DNA of 50,483 nt from Sphingobium chlorophenolicum (GTDB taxonomy: Bacteria > Pseudomonadota > Alphaproteobacteria > Sphingomonadales > Sphingomonadaceae). The stretch is from positions 1-50,483 of the forward strand of contig NZ_JFHR01000036.1 in NCBI RefSeq assembly GCF_000722875.1, in the 5' to 3' direction. The position numbers and the translations under genes are program-made. The notes below the pieces were generated by a model, which saw nothing but the letters and a program-made list of their open reading frames with translations, was not told the origin of the DNA and made no database searches. Every line of letters begins with the position of its first letter. The stretch's first letter is position 1. Below are positions 36,409 through 44,036 of the stretch, in pieces.

Positions 36409-37731
36409 ATGCACAGCCCTCCCATCCCCCGCCACCCTCTGCGCTTCGGCAATTTCCGCGCCTATCTGCTGGGGCGGCTGACGGCGGTTCTGGCGCAATA
36501 TAGCATGATGATCGTGCTGGCGTGGCAGGCCTATAATGTCGCCCGCGAAACCATGAGCACGGGCGCCGCCGCCGCCCAGCTTGGCCTGATCGGCCTGGCG
36601 CAGTTCCTGCCGCTCTTCTTCCTGACGCCCGTGACCGGATGGGTGGCCGATCATTTCGACCGCCGCATGATCACCCGCTTCACCCTGCTGCTGCTGGTGC
36701 TGGCGTCGGGCACCCTGGCCTTCGCCACTTATGAAGGCTGGGTCAGCCTGCCGCTGATCTTCGGCATCGCCGCGATCGTCGGCATTGCCCGCGCCTTCAA
36801 CGGCCCGGCTTATAGCGCGCTCGCTCCCAATCTGGTGCCCCGCGAAGTGCTGCCCAACGCCATCGCCATTTCCAGCGTCATGTGGCAGGCGGGCATGATC
36901 GCGGGTCCGGCGCTGGGCGGCTATGCCTATGCGGTGCAGCCCTGGGGCGCCTATGCGCTGGCGTCGGGGCTGTTCGCCGTCGCCCTGCTCTGCATGATGC
37001 TGATCGGCCCGGTGCCCCAGCCGCCCCGCGACACCAGCCGCCATCCGGTGCGCCAGATGATCGACGGCCTGACCTATGTCCGCACCAACCGGCTGGTGCT
37101 GGCCACCATCACGCTGGACCTGTTCGCGGTGCTGCTGGCGGGCGCGACGGCGCTGCTGCCCGTCTATGCCCGCGACATATTGCATGTGGGATCAGCGGGC
37201 CTGGGTCATCTGGCGGCATCCCCCGGCATCGGCGCGGCCGTCACCGCGCTCTTCTTCTCCTTCCGCCCCATGAAGACGGAGGTGGGTCTGAAGATGCTGG
37301 CCTCCGTCATCCTATTCGGCATCGCCACCATCGTCTTCGGCGCCACCGCCTTCCTGCCGCGCAGCATCGCGATAGAGGTCGGCATCGGCGCGCTGATCCT
37401 GCTGGGGTCGGCCGACATGGTGTCGGTCTATGTCCGCCAGTCGCTGATCCAGCTTCACACCCCCGACGAGATGCGCGGCCGCGTGTCCAGCCTGTCGCAA
37501 CTCACCATTTCCGCGTCCAACGAACTGGGGGAGGCGGAATCCGGCTTCCTGGCCGCGCTGGTCGGCCCGGTCGCGGCGGTGATCGGCGGCGGCATCGGCG
37601 CCATCGTCATAACCCTCATCTGGGCGAAGCTCTTTCCAGAACTCCGCCTTGCCCGTACCTTCGACCCACCTGAAACAAAGGCGGCCGAATCCCCCCAGGA
37701 GCCGAAATCCACGCAGGAGACAGTGCAATGA
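36409..37731 (+). CDS. MFS transporter
   Basis: This 440-residue protein has about twelve membrane segments and the EntS/MFS_3-type layout. The loop 2-3 motif is [14 protein letters not shown], and [22 protein letters not shown] is typical of this exporter group. The C-terminal tail from residue ~415 is charged and soluble. A strong AAGGAGG site lies before the ATG at 36409. Its stop overlaps the cysK start as ATGA, so the two are co-translated. Export of a small molecule is likely; the coupling suggests a cysteine- or OAS-related substrate, but this is only a guess. Confidence 0.9.
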   Translation: MHSPPIPRHPLRFGNFRAYLLGRLTAVLAQYSMMIVLAWQAYNVARETMSTGAAAAQLGLIGLAQFLPLFFLTPVTGWVADHFDRRMITRFTLLLLVLASGTLAFATYEGWVSLPLIFGIAAIVGIARAFNGPAYSALAPNLVPREVLPNAIAISSVMWQAGMIAGPALGGYAYAVQPWGAYALASGLFAVALLCMMLIGPVPQPPRDTSRHPVRQMIDGLTYVRTNRLVLATITLDLFAVLLAGATALLPVYARDILHVGSAGLGHLAASPGIGAAVTALFFSFRPMKTEVGLKMLASVILFGIATIVFGATAFLPRSIAIEVGIGALILLGSADMVSVYVRQSLIQLHTPDEMRGRVSSLSQLTISASNELGEAESGFLAALVGPVAAVIGGGIGAIVITLIWAKLFPELRLARTFDPPETKAAESPQEPKSTQETVQ

Positions 37732-38645
37732 AGGCATCCAGCATCTTGGAAACCATCGGCAATACGCCGCATATCCGCGTCAACCGGCTGTTCGGCGACG
37801 CAGAAGTGTGGATCAAGTCCGAACGGTCCAACCCCGGCGGCTCGATCAAGGACCGGATCGCTCTTTCCATGATAGAGGCGGCCGAGGCATCGGGCGACCT
37901 GAAGCCCGGCGGCACCATCATCGAACCGACGTCCGGCAATACCGGCGTGGGCCTGGCCATGGTCGCGGCGGTCAAGGGGTATAAGCTGATCCTGGTCATG
38001 CCCGAAAGCATGAGCCTGGAACGCCGCCGCCTGATGCTGGCCTATGGCGCCCGCTTCGACCTGACGCCGCGGGAAAAGGGCATGAAGGGCGCCATCGAGC
38101 GCGCGCTGGAACTGATCGACCAGACGCCCAATAGCTGGATGCCGCAGCAGTTCGAAAATCCCGCCAATATCGACGTCCACGTCCGCACCACGGCGCAGGA
38201 GATCGCCGCCGACTTCGCCGACGCGCCGCTCGACGCGCTGATCACGGGCGTCGGCACCGGGGGGCACATCACCGGCGTGGCGCAGGTGCTGAAATCGCTC
38301 TGGCCCAATTTGAAGGTCTATGCGGTCGAACCGACCCTGTCCCATGTCATCAGCGGCGGCCAGCCCGGCCCGCACCCGATCCAGGGCATCGGCGCGGGCT
38401 TCATCCCGGCCAACCTCCACACCCAGTTGCTGGACGGCGTGATTCAGGTCGACCCCGCCGACGCCAAGGAATATGCCCGCCGCGCCGCGCGGGAGGAAGG
38501 CGTGCTGGTCGGCATCTCCTCCGGCGCGACGCTGGCCGCCATTGCGCAGAAGCTGCCGGAACTGCCGGCGGGCAGCCGCGTTCTGGGCTTCAACTATGAC
38601 ACGGGCGAACGCTATCTGTCGGTGCCCGATTTCCTGCCCGAATAA
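37728..38645 (+). CDS. cysK: cysteine synthase A (O-acetylserine sulfhydrylase)
   Basis: This 305-residue PLP enzyme makes cysteine from O-acetylserine and sulfide. The PLP lysine is Lys41 in PGGSIKDR; the asparagine loop is PTSGNTGVG, and the phosphate-binding loop is [10 protein letters not shown]. Length is normal. It overlaps the MFS gene by four bases (ATGA) and is followed after 30 bases by a cell-wall hydrolase. CysK is preferred over CysM because of the [18 protein letters not shown] stretch. Confidence 0.95.
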   Translation: MKASSILETIGNTPHIRVNRLFGDAEVWIKSERSNPGGSIKDRIALSMIEAAEASGDLKPGGTIIEPTSGNTGVGLAMVAAVKGYKLILVMPESMSLERRRLMLAYGARFDLTPREKGMKGAIERALELIDQTPNSWMPQQFENPANIDVHVRTTAQEIAADFADAPLDALITGVGTGGHITGVAQVLKSLWPNLKVYAVEPTLSHVISGGQPGPHPIQGIGAGFIPANLHTQLLDGVIQVDPADAKEYARRAAREEGVLVGISSGATLAAIAQKLPELPAGSRVLGFNYDTGERYLSVPDFLPE

Positions 38646-38675
38646 GGCCGGGAACAGGCCAGAGCCGGACCGGGC

Positions 38676-39980
38676 ATGACCGACGCTTCCACCACCGGCC
38701 AGCCGCATCGCGCGATGTGGCTGATCTGGCTTGCGCTGTTCGTCGGCCTGCCCGCCCTCGTCGCTGCATGGGAGGCGCGGGCGCCGCTAAGCCAGTCGCG
38801 CCCCACCGCCGCCCGGCTCCAACGCCCGGCCACCCCACCCCCGGCGGTCGCGCCCGTCCGGCTCTATGCGCTGGACCGCGATCAAGCGCGGTCGTTCAAC
38901 GCCGCCATTCCCTTTTCCCGCCTGCCCAATCCGGCGGCGCGCCCCTTCCTCTTCTCAGGATCGCCCACCGATCTCGCCCGCGCCATCGACTGTCTGGCGG
39001 CCGCGCAAATCTATGAGGCGGGCGACGACGCCGTCGGCGAGCGCGCCGTCGCGCAGGTGGTGCTGAACCGCGTGCGCCATCCCGCCTTCCCGAAGACGGT
39101 TTGCGGCGTCGTCTTCCAGGGACAGGAACGGGCGACCGGATGTCAGTTCACCTTCACCTGCGACGGCGCTCTAGCCCGCACGCCGACCCAGGCGGCGTGG
39201 GAAAGGGCGCGGGACATCGCGAAATCGGCGCTGGCGGGCAAGGTCTATAAACCCGTCGGCTACGCCACCCATTATCACACCGACTGGGTCGTCCCCTATT
39301 GGAGCGGCAGCCTGGACAAGATCGGCGCCGTCGGCGCGCATCTCTTCTTCCGCTGGCGGGGCTGGTGGGGGACGCCGCCTGCCTTCCGCCGCGCCGGGGA
39401 CAATGGCGAGCCGCTGGTCCAGCGGATCGCCCGCCTGTCCGCCGCGCATCAGGGCGGGCCGGACGCGCCCGGCGCCCTCTCGCCGCTGGTCCTGGCGGGC
39501 GGCGCGGCGGCGGACCTCGCCGCCCGGCCGCAGCAGATGATCGGCACGGAATCGCTGGGCCAGATGATGGCGGGCGTACGCCTGATCGCCATCGCGCCGG
39601 GGGCCAAGAGCTTCCTGGTCGAACTGGGCCGCACCGCCGTGCCCGATAGCTGGCCGACGCTGGCCCAGACCTTCTGCGCCGGGCGGCCGGAATGCCGGAT
39701 CATGGCATGGCGGGCGGGCACCGCGCCGGGCGGCCTGCCCCTGTCAGGCGATCAGATGGAAAGCATGGCCTTCGCCTATATCCACAACAGCGCGACGGGT
39801 TTGCAGCGGTCGCTCTGGAACTGCCTCCAGACGCAGCGAGCCAACAAGGATGAATGCATGCGCCAGCGCATTCCGACGGCTCCCGCGCCCGAACTGGCGG
39901 GCGTGCGGCGCAAGGAACGATTCGAAGTGGTGAAGATTGCGCCGCCACCACCCGTCGTCGCTGCACCAGCCAAGCCATAG
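38676..39980 (+). CDS. SleB-type cell-wall hydrolase
   Basis: This 434-residue protein has a single N-terminal membrane segment at about residues 13-33, a Pro/Ala-rich linker, and a Hydrolase_2 (SleB/CwlJ) domain at about 105-225. That domain contains AAAQIYEAGDDAVGERAVAQ with the likely catalytic glutamate, VVLNRVRHPAFP, CQFTFTCDG and a late ATHYHTDWV. The remaining ~200 residues are not recognised. Sphingomonads carry several such lytic enzymes for peptidoglycan remodelling. It should face the periplasm. It is probably part of the MFS-cysK unit, but without a clear functional link. Confidence 0.88.
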   Translation: MTDASTTGQPHRAMWLIWLALFVGLPALVAAWEARAPLSQSRPTAARLQRPATPPPAVAPVRLYALDRDQARSFNAAIPFSRLPNPAARPFLFSGSPTDLARAIDCLAAAQIYEAGDDAVGERAVAQVVLNRVRHPAFPKTVCGVVFQGQERATGCQFTFTCDGALARTPTQAAWERARDIAKSALAGKVYKPVGYATHYHTDWVVPYWSGSLDKIGAVGAHLFFRWRGWWGTPPAFRRAGDNGEPLVQRIARLSAAHQGGPDAPGALSPLVLAGGAAADLAARPQQMIGTESLGQMMAGVRLIAIAPGAKSFLVELGRTAVPDSWPTLAQTFCAGRPECRIMAWRAGTAPGGLPLSGDQMESMAFAYIHNSATGLQRSLWNCLQTQRANKDECMRQRIPTAPAPELAGVRRKERFEVVKIAPPPPVVAAPAKP

Positions 39981-39992
39981 CGCGGGTTTCTA

Positions 39993-40065
39993 ATCCTCCC
40001 CATCTGTCGATGGGGAGGATTTAATGAAGGCAAATGCCCGCTCCAGCCCATTCCGAATTCGCCAC
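39993..40065. repeat. solo terminal hairpin of the type 2 repeat
   Basis: Twelve bases after the sleB-like stop lies a perfect 12-bp stem (39993-40004 with 40009-40020, TGTC loop). It has the same CCTCCCCATC/GATGGGGAGG arms as the repeat ends. The shared outer flank follows at once (GCCCGCTCCAGCCCATTCCGAATTC), while both inner units are missing. It looks like a deletion product or minimal form, and may serve as the terminator of the MFS-cysK-hydrolase unit. Confidence 0.75.
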
Positions 40066-40252
40066 CCACACTCAGAATATGCGCACTTTTCAACCCATGA
40101 TCGCACCCTCTATCTCCCCACTACAACAGGGTTAAGCATGTGTTGATGACCGCCTGTACAAGGCGTCTTCTAAGTCCTTGATCATATTCGCTTTGTGATC
40201 GCCCCAGTCCGATGATAGAAACAGGCGCTGTTTTCGATGCAAAAGGCTGTCG

Positions 40253-42016
40253 ATGGACAAGAAATTGGCAAGCGAACGAATCGCCGAGCAAAAGGCGCTG
40301 GCGGCAAGGTGGAGCATCGCCGCCGAGGCTATGGAGGCAATGGCGGGGACGCGGTCGCTGGAAGCGATAACGCATGTATTGCGCGCCTTTGCCCGCCGCG
40401 CCGTGGGGGCGGACGGCATAACGGTCGTCCTGCGCGACGAAGACCAATGCCATTATATCGCCGAGGATTCGATGGAGCCGCTCTGGGCGGGCCAGCGCTT
40501 TCCCGCCGCCAGTTGCGTGTCGGGCTGGGCCATGGAAAATCGTCAAACGGCCGTCATTCCCGATGTCTTCGACGATCCGCGCGTGCCGGTGGAGGCGTAT
40601 CGCACCACCTTCGTCCGGTCCATGCTGATGGTGCCGATCGGCCGGGTCGACCCCATCGCGGCCGTCGGCGCCTATTGGTCCGAATTCGGCCAGCCCACCG
40701 ACAATGAGATCGCCCTGCTGGAGGCGCTGGCCCGCGCCGCCTCCACCGCGCTGGAAAACGGCCGGCTCTTCGCCTCGCTGGAGGCGCTGAACGACCAGCT
40801 CGAACATCGCGTGCGGGAACGCACCAGGGAACTGGAACGGTCGCAGGACAGTCTGCGCCAGGTTCAGAAGCTGGACATGCTGGGCCAGTTGACCGGCCAT
40901 GTCGCCCATGATTTCAACAATCTGCTGATGCCGATCGTCGCCGGGCTGGACCTGATCCTGTCGGGAAAGCGGACGCCCGAATCCATCGAGCGGCACGCTA
41001 ATATCGCCATGCAGGCGGCGGAAAGCGCCCAGACCCTGGTCCAGCGGCTGCTGACCGTCGCCCGCCGCCAGCCGCTGGCGGTCAAGGCGGTCGATCTGCC
41101 CGATCTGCTGGGCGGCATGCAGGCCCTGCTGGCCAGCACGCTGGGACCGCGGATCGCCCTGTCGGTCGACCTTCAGCCGCTGCTGCCGCCGGTCCGCGCC
41201 GACGCCCACCAGCTTGAGGTCGCGTTGCTCAACCTGGCGGTCAACAGCCGCGACGCCATGCCCGACGGCGGCGCCCTCAGCATAGTGGCGGAAGCCCTGC
41301 AAAGCCGCCTGCCCGCCGGGCTGGCGCCCGGTCGCTACGTCCGCCTTACCGTCACCGACAGCGGGGCGGGCATGGCCCCGGCGGTCAGGGCGGCGGCAAT
41401 GGAGCCCTTCTTCACAACCAAGCCGTCCGGCCACGGCACGGGGCTGGGCCTGTCGATGGTCCACGGCCTTGCCGGCCAGTTGGGCGGTACGGTGGAAATC
41501 GACAGCGCCGTGGGCAGGGGCACCAGCATCCGCCTCTGGCTCCCGGTGGAAAGCGCCCCTAGCGCGAAGGCCGAACCCCCACCAACGGAAGCGGGCGACA
41601 AGGCGCATTCGGGCAAGGTGCTGCTGGTGGACGACAACGACCTTGTCCGCAGCAGCACCCGCGAGATGCTGGTGGACATGGGCTATGTCGTGGTCGACAC
41701 CGACCGCGCCGAAAGCGCCCTGCGCATCATCGAGTCCGGCGACCGGCCCGACATCCTCGTCACCGATCATATCATGCCGGGCATGACCGGCGTGGAACTG
41801 GCGCTGCGCCTGCGCGTCGACCATCCGGACATCGCCCTGCTGATCATATCGGGCTATGAGGGGGTCGACCTGATCGCGCCCGACATCACCCGCCTGTCAA
41901 AGCCCTTCCGGCACAATCATCTTCAGGCCTGCATCGCGGCGGCGCGCGCTCAGGTGGCCGATCCCGGCCCCGTTTCCGGCGGCATGCCCCCTCATGGAAA
42001 CAGTCCGCGCAGATGA
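40253..42016 (+). CDS. cytosolic GAF hybrid histidine kinase with C-terminal receiver
   Basis: This 587-residue protein has no membrane segment. A GAF domain (about 25-170, with PAASCVSGWAMENRQTAVIPDVFDDPR) senses an internal signal. A short coiled coil (175-205) leads to the phospho-acceptor His219 in GHVAHDFNN and the HATPase domain (about 310-430: NSRDAMPDGG, DSGAGM, GTGLGL). A C-terminal receiver has Asp460/Asp461 and acceptor Asp505 in VTDHIMPG. Its last 25 bases overlap the 3' end of the convergent receiver-glutamate dehydrogenase gene. It is a plausible second input or phosphatase for that system. Confidence 0.92.
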   Translation: MDKKLASERIAEQKALAARWSIAAEAMEAMAGTRSLEAITHVLRAFARRAVGADGITVVLRDEDQCHYIAEDSMEPLWAGQRFPAASCVSGWAMENRQTAVIPDVFDDPRVPVEAYRTTFVRSMLMVPIGRVDPIAAVGAYWSEFGQPTDNEIALLEALARAASTALENGRLFASLEALNDQLEHRVRERTRELERSQDSLRQVQKLDMLGQLTGHVAHDFNNLLMPIVAGLDLILSGKRTPESIERHANIAMQAAESAQTLVQRLLTVARRQPLAVKAVDLPDLLGGMQALLASTLGPRIALSVDLQPLLPPVRADAHQLEVALLNLAVNSRDAMPDGGALSIVAEALQSRLPAGLAPGRYVRLTVTDSGAGMAPAVRAAAMEPFFTTKPSGHGTGLGLSMVHGLAGQLGGTVEIDSAVGRGTSIRLWLPVESAPSAKAEPPPTEAGDKAHSGKVLLVDDNDLVRSSTREMLVDMGYVVVDTDRAESALRIIESGDRPDILVTDHIMPGMTGVELALRLRVDHPDIALLIISGYEGVDLIAPDITRLSKPFRHNHLQACIAAARAQVADPGPVSGGMPPHGNSPRR

Positions 42017-43641
42017 TTGGCCGCGCCGACGCGGCTTAGCGCCTCGATCATGGCGGCGGTGCGCAGGTCGACCTTCTCCGCCTGGGCGCGGCGCTGCGTT
42101 CGGGCGAGCGCGTCGGTCAATATGTCGCGCATGCGCAGGTTGATCTCCTCCAGTGGCCAGGTCAGGTTCTGAAGGCCCTGCACCCATTCGAAATAGGACA
42201 CGATGACGCCGCCCGCATTGGCGAGGATATCGGGCAGCACGATGATTCCCCGCGCCTGCAACATGTCGTCCGCCTCCAGCGTGGTCGGTCCATTGGCGCC
42301 TTCCGCCACGATCCGGCAATTGATCCGCGATGAATTTTCAGCGGTGATCTGGTTCTGCAAGGCGCAGGGCGCCAATATGTCGCAATGCAGTTCCAGCAGG
42401 TCGCGGCTGGGGATGATCTCGCCGTGGGGACAGCCGAAAAGCTGCCGGTGCTGGCGCACATGGTTCTTCAGCAGATCGATCGGCAACCCCTTGGGATTGT
42501 GCAGCGCCACGCTGGCGTCGCTGATGCCGACGATCTTCGCCCCGGCTTCGGCCAGGAATGTGGCAGCGTGCATGCCGACATTGCCGAACCCCTGCACCAC
42601 GGCGGTCGCGCCGTTCAGGTCCAGGCCGATCTGCCGGCACGTTTCGCTCACCAGATAGGCGAGGCCCCGCCCGGTCGCCTCATGACGGCCCAGCGATCCG
42701 CCCAGCACCACCGGCTTGCCCGTCACCACCGACGGCACGGAATAGCCGACATGCTCGCTATAAGTGTCCATGATCCAGGCCATGACCTGCGCGTCCGTCC
42801 CCATGTCGGGCGCGGGAATATCCTTGTCAGGCCCGATCATGCCGATGAATTCCGAGGTATAGCGGCGGGTGAGCCGCTCCAGCTCATCCTTGCTGAGCGC
42901 CGCCGGATCGACCCGGACCCCGCCCTTGGCCCCGCCGAAGGGCAGCTTCGCCAGCGCGCATTTCCACGTCATCCACATGGAAAGGGCGGCGACTTCGCCC
43001 AGGCTGACGTCGGGATGATAGCGCAACCCGCCCTTGGTCGGCCCCATGGTCAGCACATGCTGCACCCGATAGGCGAAGACGGTCTCGACCTGATCGATGC
43101 CGTCCCGCTTGAAGGGCAGGGCGGCGATCTGCGTCCGTTCGGGAAACAGCAGGCGCTGCCGGATATTGGGGTCCAGCCCGGCGATATGGGCGGCCTTCAG
43201 AAATTGCTGCTGGGCCAGGTGCAGCATGGCCGAAGACCATTCCGCCCCCCGCGCATGGGTGCGTTCCATCGCATAGTGGATCGACCGGATCAGCGTCGCG
43301 CTGTTGATGCCGTCCTTCAGCAGATAATCTTCCGCCCCGCCTTCCACCGCCTTGCTGGCCAGCCCGACATCGTCCATCGCGCTCTGGATGATGATCGGCG
43401 TCTGCATGTCATGCGCCCGGACGCGGTAGAATGTGTCCAGCGCCGTGCTGTCCGGCAGCATCAGGTCCAGCAGGACGACATCGATCCCGCCCAGCGCCAG
43501 CCGCTCCAGCGCCCGCTCCAGCGTGCTCGCCAGCACGGTTTCGAACACCGGATTGTCGGATCGGCCCAGCAGCTTCTCGATCAGCCGGGAATAGACCGGA
43601 TTATCCTCGACCAGCAGGACGGTGATGCGCTTGTGCGTCAT
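41992..43641 (-). CDS. response-regulator receiver fused to glutamate dehydrogenase
   Basis: This is one continuous 549-residue chain. Residues 6-128 are a complete receiver domain: acidic pair Glu12/Asp13, phospho-acceptor Asp59 in LLDLMLPD, Ser87 and Lys109. From about residue 135 a full Glu/Leu/Phe/Val dehydrogenase follows with almost no linker: QQQFLKAAHIAGLDP, GPTKGGLRYHPD, WKCALAKLPFGGAKGG with catalytic Lys239, PAPDMGT with Asp279, and Rossmann GFGNVG at 351-356. Both parts look functional. The ATG at 43641 has GGAG upstream; an in-frame TTG at 43662 would overlap the Hpt stop. It is last in the Sel1-kinase-Hpt operon, so phosphorylation may control glutamate/2-oxoglutarate interconversion. 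I know of no described example. Confidence 0.93.
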   Translation of the reverse strand: MTHKRITVLLVEDNPVYSRLIEKLLGRSDNPVFETVLASTLERALERLALGGIDVVLLDLMLPDSTALDTFYRVRAHDMQTPIIIQSAMDDVGLASKAVEGGAEDYLLKDGINSATLIRSIHYAMERTHARGAEWSSAMLHLAQQQFLKAAHIAGLDPNIRQRLLFPERTQIAALPFKRDGIDQVETVFAYRVQHVLTMGPTKGGLRYHPDVSLGEVAALSMWMTWKCALAKLPFGGAKGGVRVDPAALSKDELERLTRRYTSEFIGMIGPDKDIPAPDMGTDAQVMAWIMDTYSEHVGYSVPSVVTGKPVVLGGSLGRHEATGRGLAYLVSETCRQIGLDLNGATAVVQGFGNVGMHAATFLAEAGAKIVGISDASVALHNPKGLPIDLLKNHVRQHRQLFGCPHGEIIPSRDLLELHCDILAPCALQNQITAENSSRINCRIVAEGANGPTTLEADDMLQARGIIVLPDILANAGGVIVSYFEWVQGLQNLTWPLEEINLRMRDILTDALARTQRRAQAEKVDLRTAAMIEALSRVGAANHLRGLFP

Positions 43642-43658
43642 GGCCTTCGCTCCGTTTT

Positions 43659-44036
43659 TCAAGAGTTTTGCGTGTCCCTGGTCTCATCGGGATTGCGGTC
43701 GCCCACCCGCGCGATCAGTTCGCTCAGCAGGCTTTCGACCTCGAAGCGCAGCAGGGTCCAGCCGTCCTCGACATCCCGGAAATTGCCGTCCGCGCCCATT
43801 TCCTCCAGGCGGAAGGCGGCGGCTCCCGCTTCCGACGCGGCGAAGATATGCGCCGACCCCTTCAGGCTGTGCGCGGCCCGCCGCAGCTCCCGCGCATCCC
43901 TGCGGTCGATCGCGGCGCGGACCTGCCGCATCATCTCCGGACATTCGTCGATGAAGACGCCCGCCAGTTCAATCAGCAGGCCCTCGTCCCCATCGGCGTT
44001 CTGAAGCGCCTTGGCCCAATCAAGAAGCGTGCTCAT
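43659..44036 (-). CDS. Hpt-domain phosphotransfer protein
   Basis: This 125-residue stand-alone Hpt protein has the phospho-accepting His56 in [14 protein letters not shown], set in a predicted four-helix bundle. It contains no kinase or receiver parts. The start overlaps the hybrid kinase stop (ATGA, 44033-44036), and its stop lies 17 bases before the receiver-glutamate dehydrogenase ATG. In multi-step relays such a protein takes phosphate from a kinase-linked receiver and passes it to a final response regulator. Here the next gene encodes exactly one such receiver. Confidence 0.93.
   Translation of the reverse strand: MSTLLDWAKALQNADGDEGLLIELAGVFIDECPEMMRQVRAAIDRRDARELRRAAHSLKGSAHIFAASEAGAAAFRLEEMGADGNFRDVEDGWTLLRFEVESLLSELIARVGDRNPDETRDTQNS

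Noticed and set aside
40121..41824. A 567-codon minus-strand frame over the GAF kinase
   Set aside because: It is antisense to well-defined kinase and receiver motifs; composition is atypical for a protein.
41992..43641. The receiver-dehydrogenase chain considered as a sequencing fusion of two genes
   Set aside because: The frame is continuous, the junction falls between complete domains, and the neighbours are a kinase and an Hpt gene. Only resequencing or orthologues can settle it.
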